Of a stretch of 64,000 nucleotides of DNA, positions 29,498 through 37,826 are shown piece after piece; the first letter of the stretch is position 1, and each line of letters begins with the position of its first letter. The notes under the pieces were generated by a model, which worked only from the letters and a program-made list of their open reading frames with translations, ran no database searches and was not told the DNA's origin. The translations under genes were made by a program, and so were the position numbers. The stretch covers positions 62,001 through 126,000 of the forward strand of contig JAKAXU010000002.1 in the NCBI GenBank assembly GCA_021816455.1, given 5' to 3'. This stretch comes from Acidobacteriota bacterium (GTDB lineage: Bacteria; Acidobacteriota; Terriglobia; Terriglobales; Acidobacteriaceae).

Positions 29498-30318
29498 GAT
29501 TTACTCCAGAACTTCCAGTGAATTGGCCAGGAGACAGCCACAATGGCCGTGCAGTAGGCGATGGTCGTGACATAGGCGACCGGCGCGTGCGCGGAAGCGA
29601 TTCCATGCACTTTTTCGCCGGCATTTTCCTGCTTGTAAGCCATAATGCCGAGGATCGGCGTCAGGATCATGCCTGGCCCGTGAACCCACTCCAGGTCGCG
29701 GTGCAGGCGGATGGCGCCCTTCGGTTTGACGCCGGCGACCTTCGGAGCGAATGTCGCGAAATATGCCGTCGAGAAATAGAGTCCCGTGGTCAGCCCGCCG
29801 AGCGCGATGTGCAGGTCCAGGTTGGCGGTGGTCGGTTCCGTAATAGGCTGTCCGTTTTTCCCCTTTACTTTAGCCATAGGACCGGTAATCAATGTCGCGA
29901 GCATGGGCACCGCGGTAATCAGACCGAGCGTCTGGTGCACCTTCAGCATGTGCGTACGCTTGTTCAGCAGAGCCTGCTGCTGCGCGCTGCCCTGGGTCTG
30001 GGCTGTGGAGAAGCCCAGATCGCCCAGGGAAAGCCCCTGATCCGGCTTGGACTGGTCTGATTTCGTCTGGCCTTGCTGATCCGTTGCGCCGTTTCCGCCT
30101 GGCGGCGATGCGTTCTGGACGCCTTGCGGATCGGGAGCCGAAGGCAGGTCGGAATCTTCCATGCCAGCCAGGCTGCTGGAAGAAGCGATCTCAGCAGAGG
30201 CAATCGTGGTGTTGTCGACGGAAGCTGGTGGTGAAGCCTCCTGCGCCAACGAAAACCCAGGCCCGATCAGCGCCAACAGACAAACAGCCGCGATACCGCC
30301 GGAACGTATATATCTCAC
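29494..30318 (-). CDS. Cytochrome b561-like membrane protein (putative)
   Basis: A 274-residue protein with a signal-like N-terminus (MRYIRSGGIAAVCLLALIG), a long Asp/Ser/Gln-rich periplasmic linker (residues about 26-110) and roughly four membrane helices. Conserved His residues sit at helix ends in a b561-like way: MLKVHQTLGLITAV, LDLHIALGGLTTGLYFS, IRLHRDLEWVHGPGMILTP and HGIASAHAPVAYVTTIAY. This suggests transmembrane electron transfer through b-type haem. The translationally coupled YceI gene downstream agrees with that. The long linker is not typical of plain b561, and no family assignment is certain. Confidence 0.55.
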   Translation of the reverse strand: MRYIRSGGIAAVCLLALIGPGFSLAQEASPPASVDNTTIASAEIASSSSLAGMEDSDLPSAPDPQGVQNASPPGGNGATDQQGQTKSDQSKPDQGLSLGDLGFSTAQTQGSAQQQALLNKRTHMLKVHQTLGLITAVPMLATLITGPMAKVKGKNGQPITEPTTANLDLHIALGGLTTGLYFSTAYFATFAPKVAGVKPKGAIRLHRDLEWVHGPGMILTPILGIMAYKQENAGEKVHGIASAHAPVAYVTTIAYCTAIVAVSWPIHWKFWSKS

Positions 30319-30545
30319 GAAGACGAGTTCCTCCGAGGGGTTGGTGTCAGGATATTGTTTTGCCGGAAGTGCTATTCGCGTCGATCGCTCGTTCTACGAA
30401 TATCGGGCAGGTTTGCGAGGGGGCGGGTCGTCAACCCCTTCATGAACTGGCGTAGCTCTTATCTTGCAGTTCTGGTCTCGCAGGTACGATTTTATTGCGT
30501 GCGATCCATGCTTTGAAGGCCAAATTTATCAGATTTTGTTCCGTC

Positions 30546-30914
30546 CTAACCGCGCAGATAAGCGTCTTCGCGGTGGATCCAATCCATCCGCGGAGGGGTG
30601 AAGACATCCAGATCGACGGTCTCCTCCAGGGCAAAGGCCTCATGCGGAAGGTTGGATGGAATGCAGAGCACTTCTCCGGTATGGACGATCACCTCGCGAT
30701 CGTCGAAGACGAAACGCAGCGCGCCGGAAAGCACGTAGGTGACTTGTTCGTTGGGGTGGCTGTGGCGCGGCACGTGAGCGCCTTTGGCCAGCAGAATCCG
30801 AGCCAGCATGGTTTCGGTTCCCACCACGAAGTGGCGCTCGATGCCAGCCTTCATCGGCTCCAGTGGCAGATCGTCCCATCGGTAGTGTCGCGCCTCGTTG
30901 ATGGTCTCGTTCAT
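30546..30914 (-). CDS. Cupin-domain protein
   Basis: A 122-residue single-domain cupin. Metal-ligand motif 1 is HVPRHSHPNEQVTYVLSGAL (two His, Glu) and motif 2 is LCIPSNLPHEAFAL (His). The remaining strands form a small beta-barrel. Cupins of this size are isomerases, dioxygenase-like enzymes or small-molecule binders; no particular role can be assigned. A good AGGAGG ribosome site lies before the ATG at 30914. It lies 30 bp downstream of cobO on the same strand, so co-transcription with cobO and rlmH is likely. Confidence 0.85.
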   Translation of the reverse strand: MNETINEARHYRWDDLPLEPMKAGIERHFVVGTETMLARILLAKGAHVPRHSHPNEQVTYVLSGALRFVFDDREVIVHTGEVLCIPSNLPHEAFALEETVDLDVFTPPRMDWIHREDAYLRG

Positions 30915-30944
30915 GGCTTGTCTCCTCCTTTTTCGATACGCAGG

Positions 30945-31481
30945 TCAGTACTCGATGCCGCGCTGGGCGAGGATGCCTTTCTGGTAGGCGTGCTTCACCT
31001 CGCGCATCTCGGTCACGGTGTCGGCGATCTCCACCAGCGAGGGGTGAGCATTGCGTCCGGTCAGGATCACGTGCAGCATATCCGGGCGGGCAAGCAGCGT
31101 CTCTACCACGCGTGCCGGATCGAGCATTCCATAGCTGATTGCGTAGTTGATCTCGTCTAGAATCACGATGTCCCAGTCACCGGAGAGAATGGCTGCGCGC
31201 GCCTCATCCCAGGCAGCCTCGACCATGCGGATATCCTCCGGATCGGTCTCCGCGCCGCCGATCTTCACAAAGCCGCGGCCAAGCTGCTTCAGGACGAAAT
31301 TTTCGCCGAAGGCCGCAACGCCATCCAGTTCGCCGTAGTGCCAGGAGCCTTTCAGGAATTGCAGCATGAGTACGCGCATGCCCAGGCCGACGGCGCGAAG
31401 ACCCACGCCGAGCGCGGCAGTCGTCTTGCCTTTGCCGGGACCGGTGTTGATCAGGATCAGTCCTTGTCTGGATTCACTCAT
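30945..31481 (-). CDS. cobO: Cob(I)yrinic acid a,c-diamide adenosyltransferase
   Basis: A 178-residue ATP:corrinoid adenosyltransferase (CobO/BtuR/CobA type) that adenosylates cobalamin precursors. The P-loop LINTGPGKGKTTAALGVGLR is at the N-terminus; LMLQFLKGSW, DIVILDEINYAISYGMLD (Walker B-like) and VILTGRNAHPSLVEIAD follow, all diagnostic. The ATG at 31481 begins MSESRQGLILINTG as in the family; the longer upstream frame runs antisense to nothing known and overlaps rlmH. No other cobalamin biosynthesis gene is present, so it may serve salvage or recycling. Confidence 0.95.
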   Translation of the reverse strand: MSESRQGLILINTGPGKGKTTAALGVGLRAVGLGMRVLMLQFLKGSWHYGELDGVAAFGENFVLKQLGRGFVKIGGAETDPEDIRMVEAAWDEARAAILSGDWDIVILDEINYAISYGMLDPARVVETLLARPDMLHVILTGRNAHPSLVEIADTVTEMREVKHAYQKGILAQRGIEY

Positions 31482-31536
31482 ACGGTGTGTCGCCCGCCTG
31501 TCGTTTGATTCCACCTGGCTCTGCCATTGCGTGCGC

Positions 31537-31995
31537 TCAGTGGCCGCCGTGGTAGGGATGTCCAGCCAGAATTGTACATGCGCGATATATCTGCTCGGCG
31601 GCCACCAGTCGCGCCAGCTCATGGGCCAGCGTGAGTGCGCCAAAGGAAAGCTGAAGCAGCGCCTGGGAGCGAGCCGCCGCCGACCAGCCATCGGGAGGCC
31701 CGATGGCAAAGACCAGATGCTGTGCTCCGGCATCGCGTCGCGCGCCGACCCAGGCGGCGAACTCAGCGGAACTGAGCGGCCGTCCGCGGCTGTCGGCCAG
31801 CACCAGCGTTGCTGCTGCGCGCCCATGTTGGCGGGCAAACCAGGCCAGCAGTTCGTCCTCGCTGCGGAAGAGTTCTGTGCGCATGGGGTGATAGGGCTGC
31901 ACACGCTCAACGTACATCGATGTGAGCGTCTCAAAAGCCGCTTTCGCGCCGCTGCGCTGGGTGCGTGTGCCGATGTGCGCCAGGGTGATCTGCAT
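31537..31995 (-). CDS. rlmH: 23S rRNA (pseudouridine-1915 N3) methyltransferase
   Basis: RlmH methylates pseudouridine 1915 of 23S rRNA. The 152-residue protein is a small SPOUT methylase starting at the ATG at 31995 (MQITLAHIGTRTQRSGAKAA). Family marks are LADSRGRPLSSAEFAAWV, VFAIGPPDGW at the AdoMet knot and the C-terminal EQIYRACTILAGHPYH. The usual GG.xG in the knot loop is altered to GPPDG, but the rest is well conserved. It is the first gene of a minus-strand run rlmH-cobO-cupin and is divergent from the ribulokinase gene. Confidence 0.92.
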   Translation of the reverse strand: MQITLAHIGTRTQRSGAKAAFETLTSMYVERVQPYHPMRTELFRSEDELLAWFARQHGRAAATLVLADSRGRPLSSAEFAAWVGARRDAGAQHLVFAIGPPDGWSAAARSQALLQLSFGALTLAHELARLVAAEQIYRACTILAGHPYHGGH

Positions 31996-32145
31996 CGTCC
32001 CCAGTGTACGGCGCAGCGGGATCGACTGCGGATTTCCGGTGAATCCGGATGCGGACAGGACAGGGGCAATGGGCTTTCGGTACACTGCGATCATTCTGCG
32101 CGAATCGTTTTATTTACTGTGTTGCGCAGGTCTGCGAGGTTCTCC

Positions 32146-33720
32146 ATGCCCATCGTTGCCGGAGTCGATTTTGGAACTCTCAGCGTGCGCGTCACGCTCG
32201 TCCACAGCCAGCGCGGACCGATCGGCACTGCATCCTCGGAGTATCCGCTGCATCGGCGTCGCGAAGACCCCAACTTTGCCACGCAATCGCACGACGACCA
32301 GATGCGCGCTCTGACGCGGGCGATGCGTACGGTGCTGGAGCAGACCGGCATTGCCGGCGAGGGCGTGGCTGGGCTGGCGCTGGACACGACCGGTTCGAGC
32401 GTGATTGTGGTGGATGAGCAGATGCGTCCGCTGGACGACTACTATCTGTGGTGCGATCATCGTGCACACGCCGAGGCTGCGGAGATTACGGCGAAGGCCC
32501 ATGCGCTGGGTCTGGAGGCGATCGACTGGTGCGGCGGAGTCTATTCGCACGAGTGGGGATTCGCCAAGCTGCTGCACTGGCTGCGCCATAATCCAGAGAA
32601 GCGCGCGCGTTTCGGCTCGGCGCTGGAACATTGCGACATGGTAGCGGCGACGCTTTGCGGAGTGACCGATCCGTCGCGGGTGCGGCGCAGTGTCTGCGCG
32701 ATGGGCCACAAGTGGCTGTGGAATCCACGCTGGGGAGGATTTCCGTCGGAGGAGTTTCTGGTCGCCGTCGATCCGCTGCTGGCCGGTGTGCGCGAGAAGC
32801 TGGCCGGGGAGTTTCTCACCTCCAATCACATAGCCGGACACCTGAGCGCGCAGTGGGCCCAGGAGCTGGGCCTGCGCGCGGGAATTCCGATTCCGGTGGG
32901 AGCCTTCGACGCGCACTGGGACGCGGTCGGCTCGCACATCCGCGAGGGCGATGTGGTCAATGTCGTCGGCACCTCGACGTGCATCATCGCCATGGCGCGC
33001 GAGGCGCGGCTGGTGCCGGGCGTCTGCGGCGTGGTGCCGGGCAGCGTCCACCCGGGGTACACCGGAATTGAAGCAGGGCTTTCGGCCACGGGAGATATCT
33101 TCGAGGCCATCGCGAGGCGAGCCGGATCGACGGTGGCCGCGCTTTCGGAGGGGTTGAGCGGCTATCGCGCCGGTCAGACCGGGCTGCTGCGGTTGAGCTG
33201 GGACAACGGCGACCGTACCGTGCTGGTGAATCCGGAGCTGGGTGGTGTCACGCTGGGCTGGAATCTGCTGCACACCGCGCAGGATGAACTCTTCGCCGCC
33301 ATCGAAGGCACGGCCATGCACACGCGCATCATCCTCGAACGCATGGCTGAGCATTGCGTACCGGTCACGCGCGTTATTAACGCCGGGGGCATTCCGCAGA
33401 AAAATGAAGTCCTGAACCAGGTGTACGCCAACGTTCTGGGCAAGCCGGTGCTGGTGCCGTCGGGTGTACCCACAAGCCTTGGTTCGGGCATCTTTGCGCT
33501 GCTGGCCGCAGGCGTGTATCCCACCATCGAAGCAGCACAGGAGGCTGTCTGCCTGCCGCTTCGCATCGTCGAACCCCAGCCCGAGGCCGCCGAGGTCTAC
33601 GAGCAGCTTTTCGCGCACTACCAGAGGGCGTACTTCGCGCTGGGCAGCCCACAGAGTGCCCCCGCCGCGCTGGGTGAAATTCTGCCTGCGCTGCGACGCA
33701 TCGCAGCGCAGGCTCGCTGA
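32146..33720 (+). CDS. araB: Ribulokinase (FGGY family)
   Basis: A 524-residue FGGY carbohydrate kinase. VAGVDFGTLSVRVTLVHS at the N-terminus is the ribulokinase form of the phosphate-binding loop. Other marks are LALDTTGSSVIVVD, LWCDHRAHAEAAEIT, VGAFDAHWDAVGSHI, VVGTSTCIIAM and the C-terminal INAGGIPQKNEVLNQVYANV. The enzyme phosphorylates L-ribulose in arabinose use. No araA or araD is close by, so it is an orphan kinase here. The ATG at 32146 is chosen; the frame upstream of it is antisense to rlmH. The protein is slightly shorter than E. coli AraB. Confidence 0.85.
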   Translation: MPIVAGVDFGTLSVRVTLVHSQRGPIGTASSEYPLHRRREDPNFATQSHDDQMRALTRAMRTVLEQTGIAGEGVAGLALDTTGSSVIVVDEQMRPLDDYYLWCDHRAHAEAAEITAKAHALGLEAIDWCGGVYSHEWGFAKLLHWLRHNPEKRARFGSALEHCDMVAATLCGVTDPSRVRRSVCAMGHKWLWNPRWGGFPSEEFLVAVDPLLAGVREKLAGEFLTSNHIAGHLSAQWAQELGLRAGIPIPVGAFDAHWDAVGSHIREGDVVNVVGTSTCIIAMAREARLVPGVCGVVPGSVHPGYTGIEAGLSATGDIFEAIARRAGSTVAALSEGLSGYRAGQTGLLRLSWDNGDRTVLVNPELGGVTLGWNLLHTAQDELFAAIEGTAMHTRIILERMAEHCVPVTRVINAGGIPQKNEVLNQVYANVLGKPVLVPSGVPTSLGSGIFALLAAGVYPTIEAAQEAVCLPLRIVEPQPEAAEVYEQLFAHYQRAYFALGSPQSAPAALGEILPALRRIAAQAR

Positions 33721-33929
33721 GCCTATTCTTTGCTTCAGCCTCCGTGCTTCTGTGCACCGACCTTGCCGGTCGCGGCCAGCCTCCACCGTCGAAGATGAAC
33801 GGAAGATGAAGCTGTGATGACCATCACCGCGACACCGCAACAACACTCGCATACTTGACACCTGATGGGTACACCTACCACCTGGCCGCTCCGGCCGGTT
33901 CGGTTTCCACCCCGTCACGGGGAGAGGTT

Positions 33930-34934
33930 ATGCAATCGCGTTCCTCCGTCTTATCCTCCTTGTCAAAGCGTCTTTCGCTTGTTTCATCGCTGGCTCTTGT
34001 GCTGGCTGTGGCATTGCTGGGCGCCGCTGCGGCTCGGGCGCAAAAGAAACCTGCGGCCTCTGCAACGTCCACCACACTGAAGACAGCCCACAATGCAGCC
34101 GCGCAGAGTGCCGCGCCCAATGGCCCGTCTGGGAAGGCGAAGTTCGTCGGAAACGACACCTGCGTGGCGTGTCACTTCGACGAGGCCAAAGCAATCGACG
34201 GGAATGCACACGCGCGCCTCGCGCTGCAGCACGGCGGCCAGGGCGACACCTGTGAAAGTTGCCATGGCGCAGGCAGCGAGCATGTGGAATCCGGCGGCGA
34301 TGCCACGAAGATGTTCTCCTTCAGCAAAGCCACACCGGCACAGGCCGATGCTGTCTGTCTGTCGTGCCATGCTTCGGCCCATCCCAACTTCAAGCGCACG
34401 GCGCATGGCGAGGCAGGCGTCGGCTGCACGAGTTGCCACAGCGCGCATCACGCGAAGACCGAAGAGGCGATGCTTCGGCAGCCGCAACCGCTGCTTTGTT
34501 ACAGCTGTCACACCGACGTGAAGCCGGTCTTCGAGCAGGCGTTTCACCACAAAGTGAACGAAGGCGTGATGAGCTGCAGCGACTGCCACGATCCGCACGG
34601 CAGCTTCCAGCGGAACAATCTGCGCGCCGCCGCCGATCAGAACCAGATTTGTATGAAGTGCCACTCGGACACGGCTGGGCCGTTCATCTATGAGCATCCG
34701 CCGCTGAAGACCGAGGGATGCACAAGCTGTCACACGCCGCACGGCTCGCAGAACGCGCGCCTGCTGACACAAAACAACGTAAACAGCCTCTGCATGCAGT
34801 GCCACACCGCCTCTTCGATCTTCAACGCGCCGGGTACGCCGTCGTTCCACAATCAGGCTAATCAGTACCAGGCCTGCACCGTGTGCCACACGCAGATTCA
34901 CGGCTCCAACGCCAGCAACATCTTCTTCAAATAA
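33930..34934 (+). CDS. DmsE/MtrA-type decaheme cytochrome c
   Basis: A 334-residue periplasmic multiheme cytochrome with a signal peptide (LVSSLALVLAVALLGAAAARA) and ten CXXCH haem sites: CVACH, CESCH, CLSCH, CTSCH, CYSCH, CSDCH, CMKCH, CTSCH, CMQCH and CTVCH. Ten haems in about 280 residues, with the C-terminal region CTVCHTQIHGSNASNIFFK, match the DmsE/MtrA family, in which the cytochrome plugs into an outer-membrane porin and passes electrons across it. GGAGAGG precedes the ATG at 33930. The next gene, a beta-barrel, is 13 bp away; together they look like a porin-cytochrome conduit. No MtrC/OmcA-like surface decaheme is in the window. Confidence 0.92.
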   Translation: MQSRSSVLSSLSKRLSLVSSLALVLAVALLGAAAARAQKKPAASATSTTLKTAHNAAAQSAAPNGPSGKAKFVGNDTCVACHFDEAKAIDGNAHARLALQHGGQGDTCESCHGAGSEHVESGGDATKMFSFSKATPAQADAVCLSCHASAHPNFKRTAHGEAGVGCTSCHSAHHAKTEEAMLRQPQPLLCYSCHTDVKPVFEQAFHHKVNEGVMSCSDCHDPHGSFQRNNLRAAADQNQICMKCHSDTAGPFIYEHPPLKTEGCTSCHTPHGSQNARLLTQNNVNSLCMQCHTASSIFNAPGTPSFHNQANQYQACTVCHTQIHGSNASNIFFK

Positions 34935-34947
34935 GCAAGGGGGAATT

Positions 34948-37320
34948 ATGAAGCGCTCTTCCGTCTTCTTTTCACCCCTGATCTCTTCCCCATCAGGAGA
35001 TCGATCCATGAGCTGCCATCGGGCCGCACTCCGCGGCGTCCTGGGCGCAGCCAAGGTTGCCTTCACTCTGACCGGACTGACGCTCGCCCTCTGTGCTGCG
35101 ACGCCGGGCGAGAAGCCGGATGCAACAGCTGGCGCGAAACCAGGAGTGGCTTCCGCTGCGACTTCAAGCTCCGCCTCCAGAGCTGCATCGAGTACCGCGC
35201 GCAACGCGCCGGACCACTACAACCCGCTCCCCGAGCAGACGCCGGAGACGCAGGCCGAAGCAAGCGCAAAGTTTGCCGCGCAGTACAAGATTCACAACGA
35301 GATCGAGGTTGGCGGCCATATCGCACCCTACGGCGGCAGCGGCGAAACCTATGCGACCATGGTCAATCTGCACAGCGGGCCGCGTTTTCTCAGCGAATCG
35401 ACGGAGATGCACGCCGTCAAGGGCGCGAAGCCACTGCTCTTCGACAGCCTATCGAGCAACAGCTTCGGCTACGGCGGCGATCCCTACAGCGCGACGTTTC
35501 TCAACTTTGAAAAAGGGCGAGACTATGACTTTGTCGGCAGCTTCCGACGCGGACGAAGCTACGTGGACTACGATCTTCTGGCCAACCCACTCATTCCGTC
35601 CGGCGTCGGCAACGTTCCCTATCTCACTTCGCCGCACCTGTTCAACACCGTGCGCAAGATGCTCGACACACTGCTGATCTTTGCCCCGCTTTCGCCCGTA
35701 AGTCTGCGCGTAGGCTTCAGCCAGAACAACAGTGAAGGCCCGTCACTCAGCAGCGTTCACTTCGGCGCCGAAGCGCTGCTTGGCCAGAACTGGAACATCC
35801 AGACCCAGAACTGGACCCTCGGCATCGACGTGAAGCTGCCGCGCAACACCAGCGCGAGCTATGACCACATCATGACGCTCTATCGTGAGTTCACCACGTG
35901 GAATCTGGATATGCTCAACAACACGCTGCCCAACGGAGTTGCGGTCAGCGGCGGCATCGACTTCGTGCCGAAATGGAACGATCCGTGCGCTTCGCCACTC
36001 CTGCCCGGCGGAGCTTTCAACCCGGCCTGCAGTGGCTTTACGGCATATAGCCGACAAGCGCCGACGCATCTGTTCACACCCACCGAGGAGTTTCGCTTCC
36101 ACAGCGCGGCCATTCCGCGACTGGAGATGAATGGACGCTTCGTCTACAGCGGCAGCACGAGCACGCTCAACAACTTTAACGAGACTTTTGTCGGCAACGA
36201 GACGCGCATCAAACTCCTGGAGTCGGTCGAAACGGGCAGCGCGCGCATCCGGCGTGTGAACGTCAGTGGTGACTACGCTGTCGAGTGGCAGGTAGCCAAG
36301 CGTTTCTCTGTCTCGAATGTCGTCAATTACCAGTACTGGCGCATTCCTGGTACCAACAGCTACATCACGGTCAACTACACCGGCACTTCGATGCTGGCCA
36401 CGCCCACACCGCCCGCCAGCGCACCTGCCGCTGTTCCGGACTATCAGTGGCTCAACCAGAAATGGACCTCGGATACCGTGTTGGGAACCTGGGACACCTT
36501 CAGCCGCGCCAATTTCTCGCTCGGCTACCGCTATCGCACACGCACCATCACCGACAGCGGCGGCGATGTGATTCCCATCCACGAGAACTGGCTGCTCTTC
36601 GGCAGCGTTCTGCAGCCCGCCGCGACGTGGCGTGTCAATCTCAACTTCGAGAGCATGTACGCTGACAACTCCTTCACGCGCATCAGCCCGCGCCAGTTGC
36701 AGCACGTGATTGTCCGCTCGAACTGGAAGCCGCAGAAATGGATGACCTTCACCGGCACGGTGAACATCTTTGAAAGCCGCGACAATGTCCAGTTTGTGAA
36801 CTATCTCCAGCACAACCGGAATTATTCTGTTGGTGCTGTCATCGCTCCCGACGGAGCCTGGTCGCTCGAAGCCAATTACTCCTACGGCAGCGTCTACTCG
36901 ACGATTGCCGAGTGCTACACGGTGACTCCGGCGCCTGCCAACCCGATCTCCGCGCAGGACCCTGCCTGCGTCGCCAATGGCACACCCTACCAGACGAACG
37001 ACTCGTACAACGTGCCTACGCAGACGGGAAATCTCGGCCTGGTCTACTCACCCTTCAAGCGCGTGCATACGACGGCCGGCTATCGCGCGACGGCAGTCAA
37101 TGGCAACACAACCACAATCAACGTTCGTCAGGTGGATGGCTCGCTGCAGTCGGTCTATCAGACGCCTTATGCGACGGTCGCCTATGACCTGGAAAACAAC
37201 TGGCAGTGGAAGGCCAACTACGACTACTACGGCTACGGCGAAGGCAGCCCGGTCGGTCCCGCGGCGCCGCGACAGTTTCACGGCAACGTCTATACGCTTT
37301 CGGTGCGCTATGCGTTCTGA
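34948..37320 (+). CDS. MtrB/PioB-like outer-membrane porin (putative)
   Basis: A 790-residue exported protein. N-terminal hydrophobic segment (VAFTLTGLTLALCAA) after a short basic part; a second start ATG at 35008 with AGGAG upstream would give a more standard signal peptide. After a Ala/Ser-rich linker (to about residue 90) the rest alternates hydrophobic and polar residues in long strands and ends in the aromatic C-terminal pattern YTLSVRYAF, typical of beta-barrels inserted by BAM. The gene sits right after the decaheme cytochrome, the same order as mtrA-mtrB. Sequence similarity to MtrB itself is not obvious by eye, so the assignment relies on size, barrel pattern and position. Confidence 0.65.
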   Translation: MKRSSVFFSPLISSPSGDRSMSCHRAALRGVLGAAKVAFTLTGLTLALCAATPGEKPDATAGAKPGVASAATSSSASRAASSTARNAPDHYNPLPEQTPETQAEASAKFAAQYKIHNEIEVGGHIAPYGGSGETYATMVNLHSGPRFLSESTEMHAVKGAKPLLFDSLSSNSFGYGGDPYSATFLNFEKGRDYDFVGSFRRGRSYVDYDLLANPLIPSGVGNVPYLTSPHLFNTVRKMLDTLLIFAPLSPVSLRVGFSQNNSEGPSLSSVHFGAEALLGQNWNIQTQNWTLGIDVKLPRNTSASYDHIMTLYREFTTWNLDMLNNTLPNGVAVSGGIDFVPKWNDPCASPLLPGGAFNPACSGFTAYSRQAPTHLFTPTEEFRFHSAAIPRLEMNGRFVYSGSTSTLNNFNETFVGNETRIKLLESVETGSARIRRVNVSGDYAVEWQVAKRFSVSNVVNYQYWRIPGTNSYITVNYTGTSMLATPTPPASAPAAVPDYQWLNQKWTSDTVLGTWDTFSRANFSLGYRYRTRTITDSGGDVIPIHENWLLFGSVLQPAATWRVNLNFESMYADNSFTRISPRQLQHVIVRSNWKPQKWMTFTGTVNIFESRDNVQFVNYLQHNRNYSVGAVIAPDGAWSLEANYSYGSVYSTIAECYTVTPAPANPISAQDPACVANGTPYQTNDSYNVPTQTGNLGLVYSPFKRVHTTAGYRATAVNGNTTTINVRQVDGSLQSVYQTPYATVAYDLENNWQWKANYDYYGYGEGSPVGPAAPRQFHGNVYTLSVRYAF

Positions 37321-37337
37321 AATCGCCTGTAAGGCTG

Positions 37338-37368
37338 CGGCGGAGCGGCGATCGGACATGCTCCGCCG
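37338..37368. repeat. Stem-loop between porin and cytochrome c genes
   Basis: CGGCGGAGC (37338-37346) and GCTCCGCCG (37360-37368) form a perfect 9-bp stem with a 13-base loop, 17 bases after the porin stop. There is no T-run, so it is unlikely to end transcription; it may protect or process the mRNA inside the operon. Confidence 0.45.
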
Positions 37369-37448
37369 GGACACTCCGGAGATAGAGGAACCTTGGCATT
37401 CGATACAGTCCAACGCAACCCAAACAAACTCAGGAGGTCCGAACCCAG

Positions 37449-37796
37449 ATGCTCACCCACAACGCAACCTTTCGTAAACCGCGCTTTGCCGTTGCGCTTG
37501 CTCTCCTTTGCACTCTCGCCTGCGCCTCCGCAGCGCTGGCCGAAAGCTCCGGTGCGGATATTTACAAGTCCAAATGCCAGATGTGTCACGGGGCGGATCT
37601 CAAGGGAAATACTCCAGGCGGCAAGATGACCCATACGCAGCCGTTGGACACGCCGGAAGTGATCGCGAAGACGGATGCCGATCTGACAGCCACCACGAAG
37701 AACGGCAGGAAAAAGATGCCGGCCTTCGCCTCGAAGCTGAGCGACGCGCAGATCCACTCGGTGATCGCTTACATCCGCACGCTGCAGAAGAAATAA
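37449..37796 (+). CDS. Monoheme class I cytochrome c
   Basis: A 115-residue periplasmic cytochrome with a signal peptide (FAVALALLCTLACASAALA). The single haem site is CQMCHG; the distal Met is the one in KKMPAF. C-terminal helix SDAQIHSVIAYIRTLQKK is typical of small class I cytochromes. AGGAGG lies about 12 bases before the ATG. It sits between the porin and the NapC-type cytochrome and may shuttle electrons between the inner-membrane and porin-bound cytochromes. Confidence 0.9.
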   Translation: MLTHNATFRKPRFAVALALLCTLACASAALAESSGADIYKSKCQMCHGADLKGNTPGGKMTHTQPLDTPEVIAKTDADLTATTKNGRKKMPAFASKLSDAQIHSVIAYIRTLQKK

Positions 37797-37826
37797 GGGG
37801 CTGCCCGAAAGAAGGGAGAGAAAGCC

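Noticed and set aside
33855-33881. TTGACA upstream of the decaheme cytochrome as a promoter
   Set aside because: TTGACA is present at 33855-33860, but no acceptable -10 hexamer lies 16-18 bases downstream; too weak to list.
32110-33918. 602-codon minus-strand frame
   Set aside because: Antisense to the ribulokinase gene, no recognisable domain.
37338-37368. Stem-loop after the porin gene as a transcription terminator
   Set aside because: No T-run follows and the next cytochrome genes continue in the same direction, so it was recorded as a stem-loop only.
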